Assembly (NCBI RefSeq): GCF_003634315.1 | Contig: NZ_RBXL01000001.1 | Span: 2,274,501-2,338,500 of the forward strand | From: Thiocapsa rosea | GTDB taxonomy: Bacteria; Pseudomonadota; Gammaproteobacteria; Chromatiales; Chromatiaceae | Direction: 5' to 3' | Length of the DNA stretch: 64,000 nucleotides | Shown: positions 17,582 through 25,993 of the stretch, piece by piece | Layout: each line of letters opens with the position of its first letter | Position numbering within the stretch: the stretch's first letter is position 1 | Made by a program: the position numbers and the translations under genes | Notes under the pieces: generated by a model | The model's input: only the letters and a program-made list of their open reading frames with translations | Told to the model about the DNA's origin: nothing | Database searches by the model: none

Positions 17582-18025
17582 ATGAACGAGTCGGTCAGCT
17601 ACGACGGCGACTTTCATGCTTGGGCGCTTCGAAACGCTCGGCTGCTGCGCGACGGCAGGCTCGGTGAGCTCGACGTCGAGCATATCGCGGAGGAGCTCGA
17701 AAGCATGGGTGCGAGCGAACGTCGGGAGCTCTTGAGCCGCCTTCAGGTCCTGCTCGTCCATCTGCTGAAATACCGATATCAACCCGAGCGGCGCGGCAAG
17801 AGCTGGCTGCTGACCATCAACCACCAGCGGACCGCGATCGAACGCTTGCTGGAGCAGTCGCCGAGCTTGCGGACGTTCTTGGTCGCCGACACCTTGGCCA
17901 AAATCTATAGCAAAGCGGTGCGGGAGACGGTCATCGAAACCGATCTGGATCGCTCCGTCTTTCCGATCGACTGTCCCTATCGACTTGAAGAGATCCTCGA
18001 CGAGGATTGGCTGCCGGATGCCTGA
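17582..18025 (+). CDS. DUF29 family protein (second of a pair)
   Basis: A 147-residue paralogue of the preceding gene, with the same order of motifs: YDGDFHAWALRNARLLRDG, LDVEHIAEELESMGASERR, LLVHLLKYRYQPERRGKSW and CPYRLEEILDEDWLP. ATG at 17582 follows GGAGAG. An in-frame TTG at 17555 would overlap the previous gene and is less likely. It probably arose by local duplication. Function is unknown. Confidence 0.88.
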   Translation: MNESVSYDGDFHAWALRNARLLRDGRLGELDVEHIAEELESMGASERRELLSRLQVLLVHLLKYRYQPERRGKSWLLTINHQRTAIERLLEQSPSLRTFLVADTLAKIYSKAVRETVIETDLDRSVFPIDCPYRLEEILDEDWLPDA

Positions 18026-18062
18026 CGCGGTCGGTCGGCGCTTCCCCGGCCCGATTCGCCGT

Positions 18063-18207
18063 GGGGCGGGTGATTTCCGGGAACGCATCGACGCAGAGGT
18101 AGGAGCGAGGTCGGGGTGATGTAGGGGCGAGGTAGGGGCGACTTTAGTCGCCCGGTAAGCAATTGGAGGCACGTACGGCCAGGATGCCCATCCCCGGAAA
18201 TCGCCCT
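18063..18207. repeat. Inverted-repeat-bounded intergenic unit
   Basis: GGTGATTTCCGGG near 18066-18080 is repeated in inverse form as CCCCGGAAATCGCCC near 18192-18206. Inside are short direct repeats (GTAGGGGCGA-like) and the stem GGGCGACTTTAGTCGCCC. It ends at the stop codon of the ruvB remnant. Confidence 0.55.
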
Positions 18208-18274
18208 ACTCCGACACGACGCCGAAAAGGTCCGGGAGGGCGGCATGCTCGGCAACGGTCCGCGGCGGCTTGAG
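18206..18274 (-). pseudogene. Remnant of a second ruvB 3' end
   Basis: Read on the minus strand this gives LKPPRTVAEHAALPDLFGVV, then SE and a TAG stop. The intact RuvB encoded at 20028 ends [20 protein letters not shown], then SD and stop. The match is 22 codons long and stops abruptly where the family-2 palindrome starts (18278). It is a ghost of a diverged ruvB copy and cannot be functional. Confidence 0.85.
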
Positions 18275-18277
18275 CCG

Positions 18278-18356
18278 GTAGGGTGGACGAGCGAGAGCGA
18301 AGTCCACCGAACCCCGCGCCGGCGCCGGTGGACTGCGCTACGCTTGTCCACCCTAC
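18278..18356. repeat. Family-2 long palindrome, copy 3
   Basis: The left arm starts GTAGGGTGGACGAGCGAGAG and the right arm ends GCTTGTCCACCCTAC. It abuts the ruvB remnant on one side and a broken family-1 repeat on the other. Confidence 0.85.
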
Positions 18357-18408
18357 GGCACGCATTTTCAAGTGAGTTCGACGTTTGGTGCATCCACAGC
18401 CCTTGGCG

Positions 18409-19917
18409 GGGGCGCGGGCTCTCCCGGATCTCAGGGAACGCCAAGTTTAGTAAAATCAGTGTTCTACGCAGCCAATCTTGGTAAACTTCCATTCGAACGC
18501 TTTTAACTCAATGGAAAACCGATGATTGACCAGAGCCAACTCCTGCGCCTGCTCGGACTGCCGCAGATCGCCATCGACCGCGTCGAGATCACGGACGCCG
18601 CTGTGCTGGAAATTCATGTGCACAGCACCGAGGAGGGCACGCAGTGCCGGAGCTGCGGCCGACGCATCACTGAGCCGCATGGACTCGGTGAAGAACGGCG
18701 GTTGCGCCATCTGTCGATCTTCGAGCATCGCACCGAAATTCTCATTCGTCCCAAACGGTATCGCTGCCCCGATTGCCGGGATCATCCCACCACCACCCAA
18801 CGGGTGGACTGGTACGACCCGCGCAGCGGCTTCACCCGTGCGTTCGAACACAGCCTGATGCGCGCCCTGATCAACAGCACCCTGGAAGACGTCGCGCACA
18901 AGGAGGCCGTCACCCCGGAGCACCTCGACGGTATTCTCGATCGGTGCGTCCCGAGCCAGATCGACTGGACGACGCTCACGGCGCTGCCCGTGCTCGGGCT
19001 CGACGAGATCGCCTTGACCAAAGGCCACGGCAATTTCGTGGTGATCGTCAGCGCCAGGGTCGAGGACACCCTGAGCATCCTCGCCGTGCTCAAGGACCGT
19101 AAGCGCGCGACCATCGAGGCGTTTTTGCGCACGATCCCAAAATCCTTGCGGCGCACCGTTCGCGTCGTGTGCACCGACCTGTACAGCGGCTTCATCGGTG
19201 CGGCCAAGGCCGTCTTCGGCACGCACGTCGCCATCTGCGCCGATCGCTTCCATGTCGCGCGTTTGTATCGCGACGCCGTGGAGACGTTGCGCAAGACAGA
19301 ACTGCGCCGGCTCAAGCGCGACCTGTCGAAAACCGAGTACGGCGGGCTCAAGAACGTCCATTGGATCCTGCGCAAGCGCGAATCCGACTTGAGCGCCGAG
19401 GAACGGCGGATCCGCGCCCGGTTGTTCGCCTATTCCCCGCAACTCGCGCAAGCTCATGCCCTCAGCCAAGCCCTCACCGAGGTCTACGACATGCCCCTGT
19501 CCAAAGGTCAGGCCAAGCGCAAACTCAGTGGCTGGATGCGACGGGTCAAGAACGCCGAGATGACGTGTTTTCAATCCTTCCTGAAAACGTTGCGCCGTCA
19601 TTGGGACGAGATCACCAATTATTTTACCGAACGACACACGAGCGGTTTCGTCGAAGGTCTCAACAACAAGATCAAAGTATTAAAACGGCGGTGCTATGGC
19701 TTGAGCAACCTGCGCCGGCTCTACCAGAGGGTGTACCTCGATCTGTGCGGTTATCGGGTTTTCGCGCGCTGATCAATGAAAAACAACCGCTTAAAAATGG
19801 CTTGGACGGGGTGCGTCCAGCGATATTTTCAACCAACGTGTTCGGTCAAAATGACTACAACGTCATGTTTTTAAATATTTTAGCGCTTTCCCTGAATTCC
19901 GGGAGAGCCGGGGCGCG
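18409..19917 (+). mobile_element. ISL3-family insertion sequence with 8-bp target duplication
   Basis: The element spans 18417-19909 (1493 bp). Its left end GGCTCTCCCGGATCTCAGGG and the complement of its right end GGCTCTCCCGGAATTCAGGG are near-identical inverted repeats. The target GGGGCGCG is duplicated at 18409-18416 and 19910-19917, as expected for ISL3. Joining the flanks rebuilds GGGGCGCGGTTCAA, the end of a family-1 repeat, so the IS landed in that repeat. Confidence 0.93.
18522..19772 (+). CDS. ISL3-family transposase
   Basis: A 416-residue DDE transposase. An N-terminal zinc-binding region has CRSCG and CPDC. Catalytic regions are LGLDEIALTKGH (first Asp), VCTDLYSGF (second Asp) and GFVEGLNNKIKVLKRR (Glu), the classic ISL3 arrangement. 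The frame is intact and lies within matched inverted repeats, so the copy may be active. Confidence 0.95.
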   Translation: MIDQSQLLRLLGLPQIAIDRVEITDAAVLEIHVHSTEEGTQCRSCGRRITEPHGLGEERRLRHLSIFEHRTEILIRPKRYRCPDCRDHPTTTQRVDWYDPRSGFTRAFEHSLMRALINSTLEDVAHKEAVTPEHLDGILDRCVPSQIDWTTLTALPVLGLDEIALTKGHGNFVVIVSARVEDTLSILAVLKDRKRATIEAFLRTIPKSLRRTVRVVCTDLYSGFIGAAKAVFGTHVAICADRFHVARLYRDAVETLRKTELRRLKRDLSKTEYGGLKNVHWILRKRESDLSAEERRIRARLFAYSPQLAQAHALSQALTEVYDMPLSKGQAKRKLSGWMRRVKNAEMTCFQSFLKTLRRHWDEITNYFTERHTSGFVEGLNNKIKVLKRRCYGLSNLRRLYQRVYLDLCGYRVFAR

Positions 19918-19944
19918 GTTCAAAATGATCTATTCTTTAATCTC

Positions 19945-20031
19945 TTAAACCGCGCCAACTCCAGCGGCCATCAAGTCTGCCGGGGCCGATCCCATCCAAA
20001 AACACCGCCTACTGCGCTGGGCGCGGTTTAA
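19945..20031. repeat. Family-1 inverted repeat, copy E, supplying the ruvB stop codon
   Basis: The ends TTAAACCGCGCC (19945-19956) and GGCGCGGTTTAA (20020-20031) are complementary. The TAA stop of ruvB, at 20028-20030 on the minus strand, is part of the right end. Confidence 0.82.
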
Positions 20032-21083
20032 TCCGAGACGACACCGAAAATGTCCGGAATGGCGGCGCGCTCGACGGCCGTCCGCGGCGGTTTGAGCCCG
20101 AGGTGAAGATAAGCCGCCTGCGTGGCGACACGCCCGCGCGGGGTCCGCATCAGATAGCCCTGTTGAATCAGGAAAGGCTCCAGCACGTCCTCGATGGTAC
20201 CGCGCTCCTCGCCGATTGCCGCCGCGAGGCTTTCCACGCCGACCGGCCCCCCGTCGAACTTGTTGATCACGGCATCGAGCAGCCGGCGATCCATGTGGTC
20301 GAAGCCCAAGGCGTCGACCTTGAGCATGCCGAGCGCCTGGTCTGCAACCTCTGCGGTGATGCGCCCGTCGGCACGGACCTGGGCGAAGTCGCGCACCCGG
20401 CGCAGCAACCGGTTGGCGATACGCGGTGTCCCGCGCGAGCGCCGGGCGATCTCGGCGGCGCCCTCCGCCTCGGTCTCGATGTCGAGGATGCGTGCCGAGC
20501 GACGGACGATCCAGGCCAGATCCTCCGCGGTGTAAAACTCCAAGCGTTGCACGATGCCGAACCGATCGCGCAAGGGCGATGTCAAGAGCCCCGCCCGCGT
20601 GGTCGCGCCGACCAGGGTAAAGAACGGCAGATCCAGCTTGATCGAGCGCGCGGCCGGGCCGTCGCCGATCATGATGTCGAGCTGATAGTCCTCCATTGCG
20701 GGATAGAGCACTTCCTCGACCACGGGGCTCAGGCGATGGATCTCGTCGACGAAGAGCACGTCCCCGGCGTCGAGATTGGTCAGGATGGCCGCGAGGTCAC
20801 CCGGCTTCTCGAGCACGGGCCCGGAGGTCTGGCGCAGATTGACCTGCATCTCGTGCGCGATGATGTGCGCGAGCGTCGTCTTGCCGAGTCCCGGCGGGCC
20901 GAAGATGAGCACATGATCCAACGCCTCGCCGCGGCCGCGTGCGGCGCCGATGAAGATCTCCATCTGCTCGCGCACGACCGGCTGCCCGACATAGTCTTCC
21001 AGCTTGCGCGGGCGGATGGCGCGGTCGAGCGCCAGCTCGTCGCTGGCAGGGTCGGCGTTGATCAGACGTTCGGGCTTCGCCAT
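20028..21083 (-). CDS. ruvB: Holliday junction branch migration ATPase RuvB
   Basis: A 351-residue AAA+ motor that drives branch migration with RuvA. Walker A is [10 protein letters not shown], Walker B is [10 protein letters not shown], sensor 1 is GATTRAG, and the C-terminal winged helix contains [10 protein letters not shown]. The start [12 protein letters not shown] at 21083 is chosen because upstream residues in frame come from glcD read in another frame. Its ATG overlaps the glcD TGA (TGATG). ruvA and ruvC are not next to it, which is unusual. The last codons abut a repeat element. Confidence 0.95.
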   Translation of the reverse strand: MAKPERLINADPASDELALDRAIRPRKLEDYVGQPVVREQMEIFIGAARGRGEALDHVLIFGPPGLGKTTLAHIIAHEMQVNLRQTSGPVLEKPGDLAAILTNLDAGDVLFVDEIHRLSPVVEEVLYPAMEDYQLDIMIGDGPAARSIKLDLPFFTLVGATTRAGLLTSPLRDRFGIVQRLEFYTAEDLAWIVRRSARILDIETEAEGAAEIARRSRGTPRIANRLLRRVRDFAQVRADGRITAEVADQALGMLKVDALGFDHMDRRLLDAVINKFDGGPVGVESLAAAIGEERGTIEDVLEPFLIQQGYLMRTPRGRVATQAAYLHLGLKPPRTAVERAAIPDIFGVVSD

Positions 21084-22570
21084 CAGTGCGGGTGCCGATG
21101 CGAGTGATCCGGAAGCTGCCGATACTCCGAGCAACGTTTCGGCGTCGGCACGCCCTTGCCCGGATTCAGCAATCCCTTCGGATCGAACGCCGCCTTCACC
21201 GCGTGGAACTGCGCCAATTCCTCCGGGTTGAACTGAACGCACATCTGATTGATCTTCTCGATGCCGACACCGTGCTCGCCCGTGATGGTCCCGCCGACCT
21301 CCACACATAGCTCCAGGATGCGCCCGCCCAGTTCCTCCGTTCGCTCCAGCTCGCCCGGCTTATTGGCATCGAAAAGGATCAAGGGGTGCATGTTGCCGTC
21401 TCCGGCATGAAAGACATTGGCGACCCGCAGCCCGTACTCGCGCGACATCTCGGCGGTGCGCCGCAGCACCTCGGGCAGGGCGCGGCGCGGGATGGTGCCG
21501 TCCATGCAGTAATAGTCCGGCGAGATCCGGCCCACCGCCGGGAAGGCGGCCTTGCGCCCCTTCCAGAACATCAGCCGCTCCGCATCGTCGCGCGAGGTCC
21601 GGACCTCGGTCGCGCCGCTGGCCAAGAGCAGATCGCGCACCCGCATGACCTCCTCGGAGACCTCCTGACTGGTCCCGTCGATCTCGCAGATGAGGATCGC
21701 CGCCGCGTCCGTGGGATAACCGGCATGCACGAAATCCTCCGCGGCCTGGATCGCCGGCCCGTCCATCATCTCCAGCCCCGCCGGGATGATCCCGGCCGCG
21801 ATGATGTCGCCGACCGCTTGACCGGCCTTCTCCACGTCGTCGTAGGCCGCGAGGATGGCTTGGGCGCGCTCCGGCACGGGCAGCAGCTTCACCGTCACCT
21901 CGACCGTCACGCCGAGCATTCCCTCGGAGCCGATGAAGAGCGCCAACAGGTCATAGCCGGGTGCGTCGAGCCCGCTCGATCCCAGCTCGATCAGCTCGCC
22001 CTCGATCGTCACCAGTTTGACCGCAAGGACGTTGTGCACCGTCAGCCCGTACTTCAGGCAATGCACCCCGCCCGAATTCTCCGCGACATTGCCCCCGATG
22101 GTGCAGGCGATCTGGCTCGACGGATCCGGCGCGTAATAAAGTCCATGAGGTGCCGCGGCCTCGCTGATCGCCAGATTCCGCACCCCGGGCTCGACCCGCG
22201 CGGTCCGCGCGCCCGGATCCAGGTCCAGGATCCGCGTAAAGCGCGCCAGACTCAGCAACACCCCGTCGCCGCGCGGCAAGGCGCCGCCCGAGAGCCCGGT
22301 CCCGGCCCCGCGCGCCACCACCGGCACATCCCGTGCGTGACACAGCCGCAGGATGCGCTGCACCTCCTCGACGGTGCGCGGCAGCACCACCAGCAGGGGC
22401 AACTGCCGATAGGCCGAGAGCCCGTCACACTCGTAGGGCTGCACCTGCTCCTGTTGCTCAAGCACCGCATCCGACGGCAGAAAGGTCCGCAGCTCGCGAA
22501 CAATCTCGGCCCGCGTCGCGGAAAGCTGGGGATCTTCGAAGTCGATCCGGGTCGGTTGAATCAGACTCAT
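21083..22570 (-). CDS. glcD: FAD-linked glycolate/lactate oxidase subunit (GlcD type)
   Basis: A 495-residue flavoprotein that oxidises a 2-hydroxy acid such as glycolate or D-lactate. The FAD-binding part has [15 protein letters not shown] and [13 protein letters not shown]. The C-terminal domain has [15 protein letters not shown] and [10 protein letters not shown]. The start [14 protein letters not shown] at 22570 is taken; a 45-residue upstream extension is arginine-rich and non-conserved. The usual partners glcE and glcF are absent here. It is translationally coupled to ruvB, an odd pairing. The exact substrate cannot be settled from sequence. Confidence 0.9.
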   Translation of the reverse strand: MSLIQPTRIDFEDPQLSATRAEIVRELRTFLPSDAVLEQQEQVQPYECDGLSAYRQLPLLVVLPRTVEEVQRILRLCHARDVPVVARGAGTGLSGGALPRGDGVLLSLARFTRILDLDPGARTARVEPGVRNLAISEAAAPHGLYYAPDPSSQIACTIGGNVAENSGGVHCLKYGLTVHNVLAVKLVTIEGELIELGSSGLDAPGYDLLALFIGSEGMLGVTVEVTVKLLPVPERAQAILAAYDDVEKAGQAVGDIIAAGIIPAGLEMMDGPAIQAAEDFVHAGYPTDAAAILICEIDGTSQEVSEEVMRVRDLLLASGATEVRTSRDDAERLMFWKGRKAAFPAVGRISPDYYCMDGTIPRRALPEVLRRTAEMSREYGLRVANVFHAGDGNMHPLILFDANKPGELERTEELGGRILELCVEVGGTITGEHGVGIEKINQMCVQFNPEELAQFHAVKAAFDPKGLLNPGKGVPTPKRCSEYRQLPDHSHRHPH

Positions 22571-22808
22571 GACGTTGACCCTAGTCGTTGTCTCATCCTC
22601 GGAATAGGCGGAGCCTAGGGCCAGACGGGTTCCGAGTAAACACCGGGAGCGGCTCGGTCGCAGCGCCTTCGAAGCCGGTCTTACCAGGCCGGTCGCCGGT
22701 CGCACGCTCCCTCACGGGCTCACGGGCTCGCGCTCATTGAGCGGCCGTCGTGCTTGACTGTAGAATGACTAAATCGCCCGGTCTTCGGACTCGGGCGCAT
22801 CCTGCATG

Positions 22809-22884
22809 GCTGGCGTAGCTCAGTTGGTAGAGCAGCTGATTTGTAATCAGCAGGTCGTCGGTTCGAATCCGTCCGCCAGCTCCA
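22809..22884 (+). tRNA. tRNA-Thr(TGT), island attachment target
   Basis: A 76-nt cloverleaf: acceptor GCTGGCG/CGCCAGC, D loop AGTTGGTA, anticodon loop TTTGTAA (anticodon TGT), T loop TTCGAAT, encoded TCCA end. The T stem has one T-T mismatch, also present in the right-end duplicate. The last 45 bases are repeated at 61935-61979. Confidence 0.95.
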
Positions 22885-22896
22885 ATAAAACAACGG
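22840..22896 (+). repeat. attL, 57-bp direct repeat at the tRNA 3' end
   Basis: The 57 bases from TTTGTAATCAGCAGG to AATAAAACAACGG are identical to 61935-61991. Similarity continues weakly beyond (TTAGG.., TAGGCCGTTT). It keeps the tRNA intact, the normal result of site-specific integration into a tRNA gene. Confidence 0.92.
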
Positions 22897-23849
22897 CTTA
22901 GGTGTTTAGCGCATAGGCCGTTTTTCGTGAAGATCCGAGCTGGTTGCCGTTTGGTTACCGTTTCGCCAGCCCTAAGCGGCCGGATCCCCCACGAACTCAC
23001 GCGACCATCTGCGTCCGAACCTTCGACGCTGCATCTCCTCACAATCGCCGGAAGACCTTCAAGACGCCGTTCGCCCCCCAGGGCGACCGTCGTCAAGGAT
23101 CCACCCGGAACGTCTCTACGAACCCAAAAACATGCCTGAATGTCCACCCTGGTGAGGGCTCCCAAACCTCAACCCGTGCGACACCATTCTTCGTCCCGAT
23201 TTCCCGACCGAGACGCCAACCGTCAGCCTCATCGGCAGGATGACTTCAAAATCCCAACTTTGACGATCCGCAGACCCGGCTTGCGCTAGGTCAGTTTTGC
23301 GACCTTTTCCACACTCCAAATGTTGACTTGGAAGTATCTTCTTCTACGCTAGGTTGATGTGGCCCCGATGCTGACCAACAGTGGCCACCTCGTCGATCAT
23401 GAGGCATCGACCAAGGACATCCGGTCTGGACAACCACCGTAGGTGACAGTCCAGCCGGAAATCGCGTGATGTAGTGGGTGTACAGGATGCACAAGGAACC
23501 AGAACCGTGGGCCGATTCGCGCAGTCTTCAGTTTTCCGAGCCTTACTCCAGGTTGCAACGACCTGTCGCCCGTCTTACGGGCGATCTGAATTTTTTTCCG
23601 ATCCATCCAAGCACATGCAGACCGCGACGTTGAACATTGCGAATTTTTGCTGTGCTTGTAAACCATTGCCCAAAGGGTTTTTGACCAGTCACTTAGGGTG
23701 TTTCGTCATGCGCTCGATGGATTGGGTGAATCGGGCATGATTTCTCTGAGGATACAAGCCTACGCGAAGAAAATATTGCTTGACACCTGCTCAATAACAA
23801 ATATTCAGGCCAAGCAGCATTTCCAGATCAAGAAAAGAGTAATAACGTC
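22897..23849. other. Left arm of the island, no gene recognised
   Basis: These 950 bp carry only short, conflicting frames. One minus-strand frame runs through the complement of the tRNA and gives the well-known artefact GRIRTDDL. The place where an integrase is normally found is here, but I see no integrase motif, so it was probably deleted or decayed. Confidence 0.6.
23780..23807 (+). promoter_or_regulatory. Possible sigma-70 promoter for the membrane protein gene
   Basis: TTGACA at 23780-23785 and TATTCA at 23802-23807 are separated by 16 bp, ahead of the gene starting at 23850. The -35 is perfect, the -10 weak. Confidence 0.45.
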
Positions 23850-25002
23850 ATGGAGCATACCGAAGTCTTAGCCGTTAATCGGGTTGATCGCCCTTCACAG
23901 GTAGTGAACCTTAACCTTTTCTTTAGCTTTTTATTCTTTTTGGTTATTGGTCTCTGGGGTGCGTTGCGCTTTTTTGGTCATGATGCAAGCGAAGATGAAT
24001 ATTTAATTAAAAACAGCATTTTGGTCTTTGCAGCATTTTTGCTTCTACCTTTTTCGTTGTGGACTCTAGTGTATCGCAAGGACTGGTTTGGCGTTGTTGC
24101 ATTAGCGCCTTCTATCTTTATAATGCCCGCTTTTTTTGTAAGTGCGATAAACCAAAACTATGACCCGTATACTGGTATTTCGGGTTTAATATTCGTACCC
24201 TTAGTGATGTGCGGAGTTGCGATATCGGTAATATTCTTTTTCCGAAGATTTGAAAACAAGATCTTTTGGACGATCGCTGGTCTTGCTATTTCTGTTTTAG
24301 TTGTATTGGACCTGGTAGTTCTATTTTTTTGGCTAACACGATCTATACTTTTATTGCTCACAATCTCTCTGCCTGTATACCTGTTATATAAAGCTTTCCG
24401 AGATAACGCAGAAGTCCTGTCATTATTGAGTCCGGGCAAGTTATTGTCTGCGACACTAAAAACACTTGCGTTATGGAGCCCCCTAAGCATCTTTATAATA
24501 GCTGGACTTTTGATGGGAAACTTTATCAACGACCTCGCGCTAAGAATCAACGAACATGCATTCAACAGTGCAGAACAAGTGACTGAGTCCGCTCTCGCCT
24601 TTGAGGATTGCTCATGGTACGACCTGGTATGCAAAAAGACAGAGAGCATCAAGCAACAAGTTCGGCAAAGCCTTGAGACATCCAAACAGCGCTTTAATGC
24701 TAAGGAACTTGTTGTCCAGATTTTGTCGCATCTCGCTCTTTTATCGAATGTTATCTTTATCTTTCTCGCTGTCAAAAGCTTTTTCTATGTTTTTGCGCGA
24801 GTTGGTGTTTCTAAAAAATACGGGCTGCATGCAACTTTAGCGAAACAATACAGAGTATCGAGCCAAAGTCTAGCAAGCAATATCAACTTGGTTGGCCAAG
24901 AATACACAACCCCACCTTTGAATACAGAAATTTTCTATGTTGTTAGAACATTAGAGGCAAGCGGCTGTCCTCCAATGATTAAGGTGCCGCAATGGAGTTG
25001 CG
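23850..25002 (+). pseudogene. Multi-pass membrane protein with AIM24-like C-terminus, 5' part (interrupted)
   Basis: The first 384 codons of a gene interrupted by an insertion sequence. At least six hydrophobic helices are visible, for example LNLFFSFLFFLVIGLWG and FFLVIGL near residue 30 and LVVLDLVVLFFWL near 155. The DNA is markedly AT-rich compared with the core, a sign of foreign origin. The frame is cut at residue 384 inside VPQWSC. Joining 23850-25002 to 27708-28222 gives an uninterrupted 555-residue protein. As it stands the product ends at a stop a few codons inside the element. No function is known. Confidence 0.75.
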
Positions 25003-25020
25003 GGCGTTGTTCATAGTCCC

Positions 25021-25796
25021 GTTGCGCCAGGCAAAGCCTGGAAGGAGAGGAAGATAGCGAACGGATAAGCCAATCGGAAACTCCTTTTTGCGACCCACCG
25101 GGTGCAAGTCCCGAGCCGGTAAGGAGTGGCCATCCACCGGAACCGAGTGTTGTGTGGTGCGGGAGCGATCCCGCCTGCGAAGCGTACACAGGGGGCGTGC
25201 AGGCCGTGTGATGGAGCCCCGTTACTGAGTTCAGCGGAGCCGACGTATTCGGAACACCGGAAGGCAACAGTTTCGGCATCGTAACGGCCTGATGTCGAGA
25301 CTCCGCCGGGGTCTAAGAGCAGGGCATGTACGCACGGGTCGTCCAGGAACCTGGGAGCGCTCAGTTGCTCCTTGCCCGAGACGCGGCGCGGGCACCGCGT
25401 AAGAAGCCGCCCCGGCCCGACGGCGCTGGTCCGGCCGACGGGAGCGAACAGGACCGACGGCAAGGTAGCGCCAAGCGAAGGCAACGAAGTGCGGCGCGAT
25501 GGCGACTGAGCAGTCAGAGTCGGCTGATAGTACCGTTGAGCGTGGGGAACGCACCCGAGCGGACCCATGGGAGGGAAGCGGCCGATCGGTTGAGACACCT
25601 TCTGAAGGGACGATGGCGTGAACATCGAGTCACCTGACCATCTGAACAGAACGACAGGAGATCGCGACATGGGCTGAATGGTCCATCGGGTGTGCGACAG
25701 TTGTCGTGCAGCGAGCGCTCAACCGAGGAGCCGGATGCGGTAGTCCCGCACGTCCGGATCTGTGGGAGCCGCGGGTGGGTAACCACCCGCGGCCAC
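25021..25796 (+). ncRNA. ORF-less group II intron inside the insertion sequence (limits approximate)
   Basis: The 3' part shows domain V (GAGGAGCCGGATGCGG to GTCCGGATCTGTGGG, about 25729-25766) followed by a domain VI hairpin with GCGGGTGGGTAACCACCCGC (about 25771-25790). Upstream it shares landmarks with the intron at 28.6 kb: GTGCAGGCCG near 25197 and GAGCAGGGCATGTAC near 25317. No reverse transcriptase lies in domain IV, so splicing or mobility would need a protein in trans. The 5' limit is inferred by alignment with the related intron. Confidence 0.7.
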
Positions 25797-25993
25797 CCGG
25801 TTCCAAGTCCGAGTCCGGAGCTTGTTAGTCGGTGTGCGGGGATTTGGCAGGACCCCCGAAATTTCTTACCCTTGGAAGTGCAAACTCACCGAGGGTTCGG
25901 AAAGATGTTCGAAGATCCTGCCGAGATTGACTTTAGACCAAGCGCGAGCGCGACGCTACCCGGACGTTCGAGACCCGGTCGGCGCATCGGCGC

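Noticed and set aside
22734-23165. Minus-strand protein with GRIRTDDLLITNQLLYQLSYAS-like segment
   Set aside because: That segment is the antisense translation of the tRNA-Thr gene, a well-known annotation artefact.
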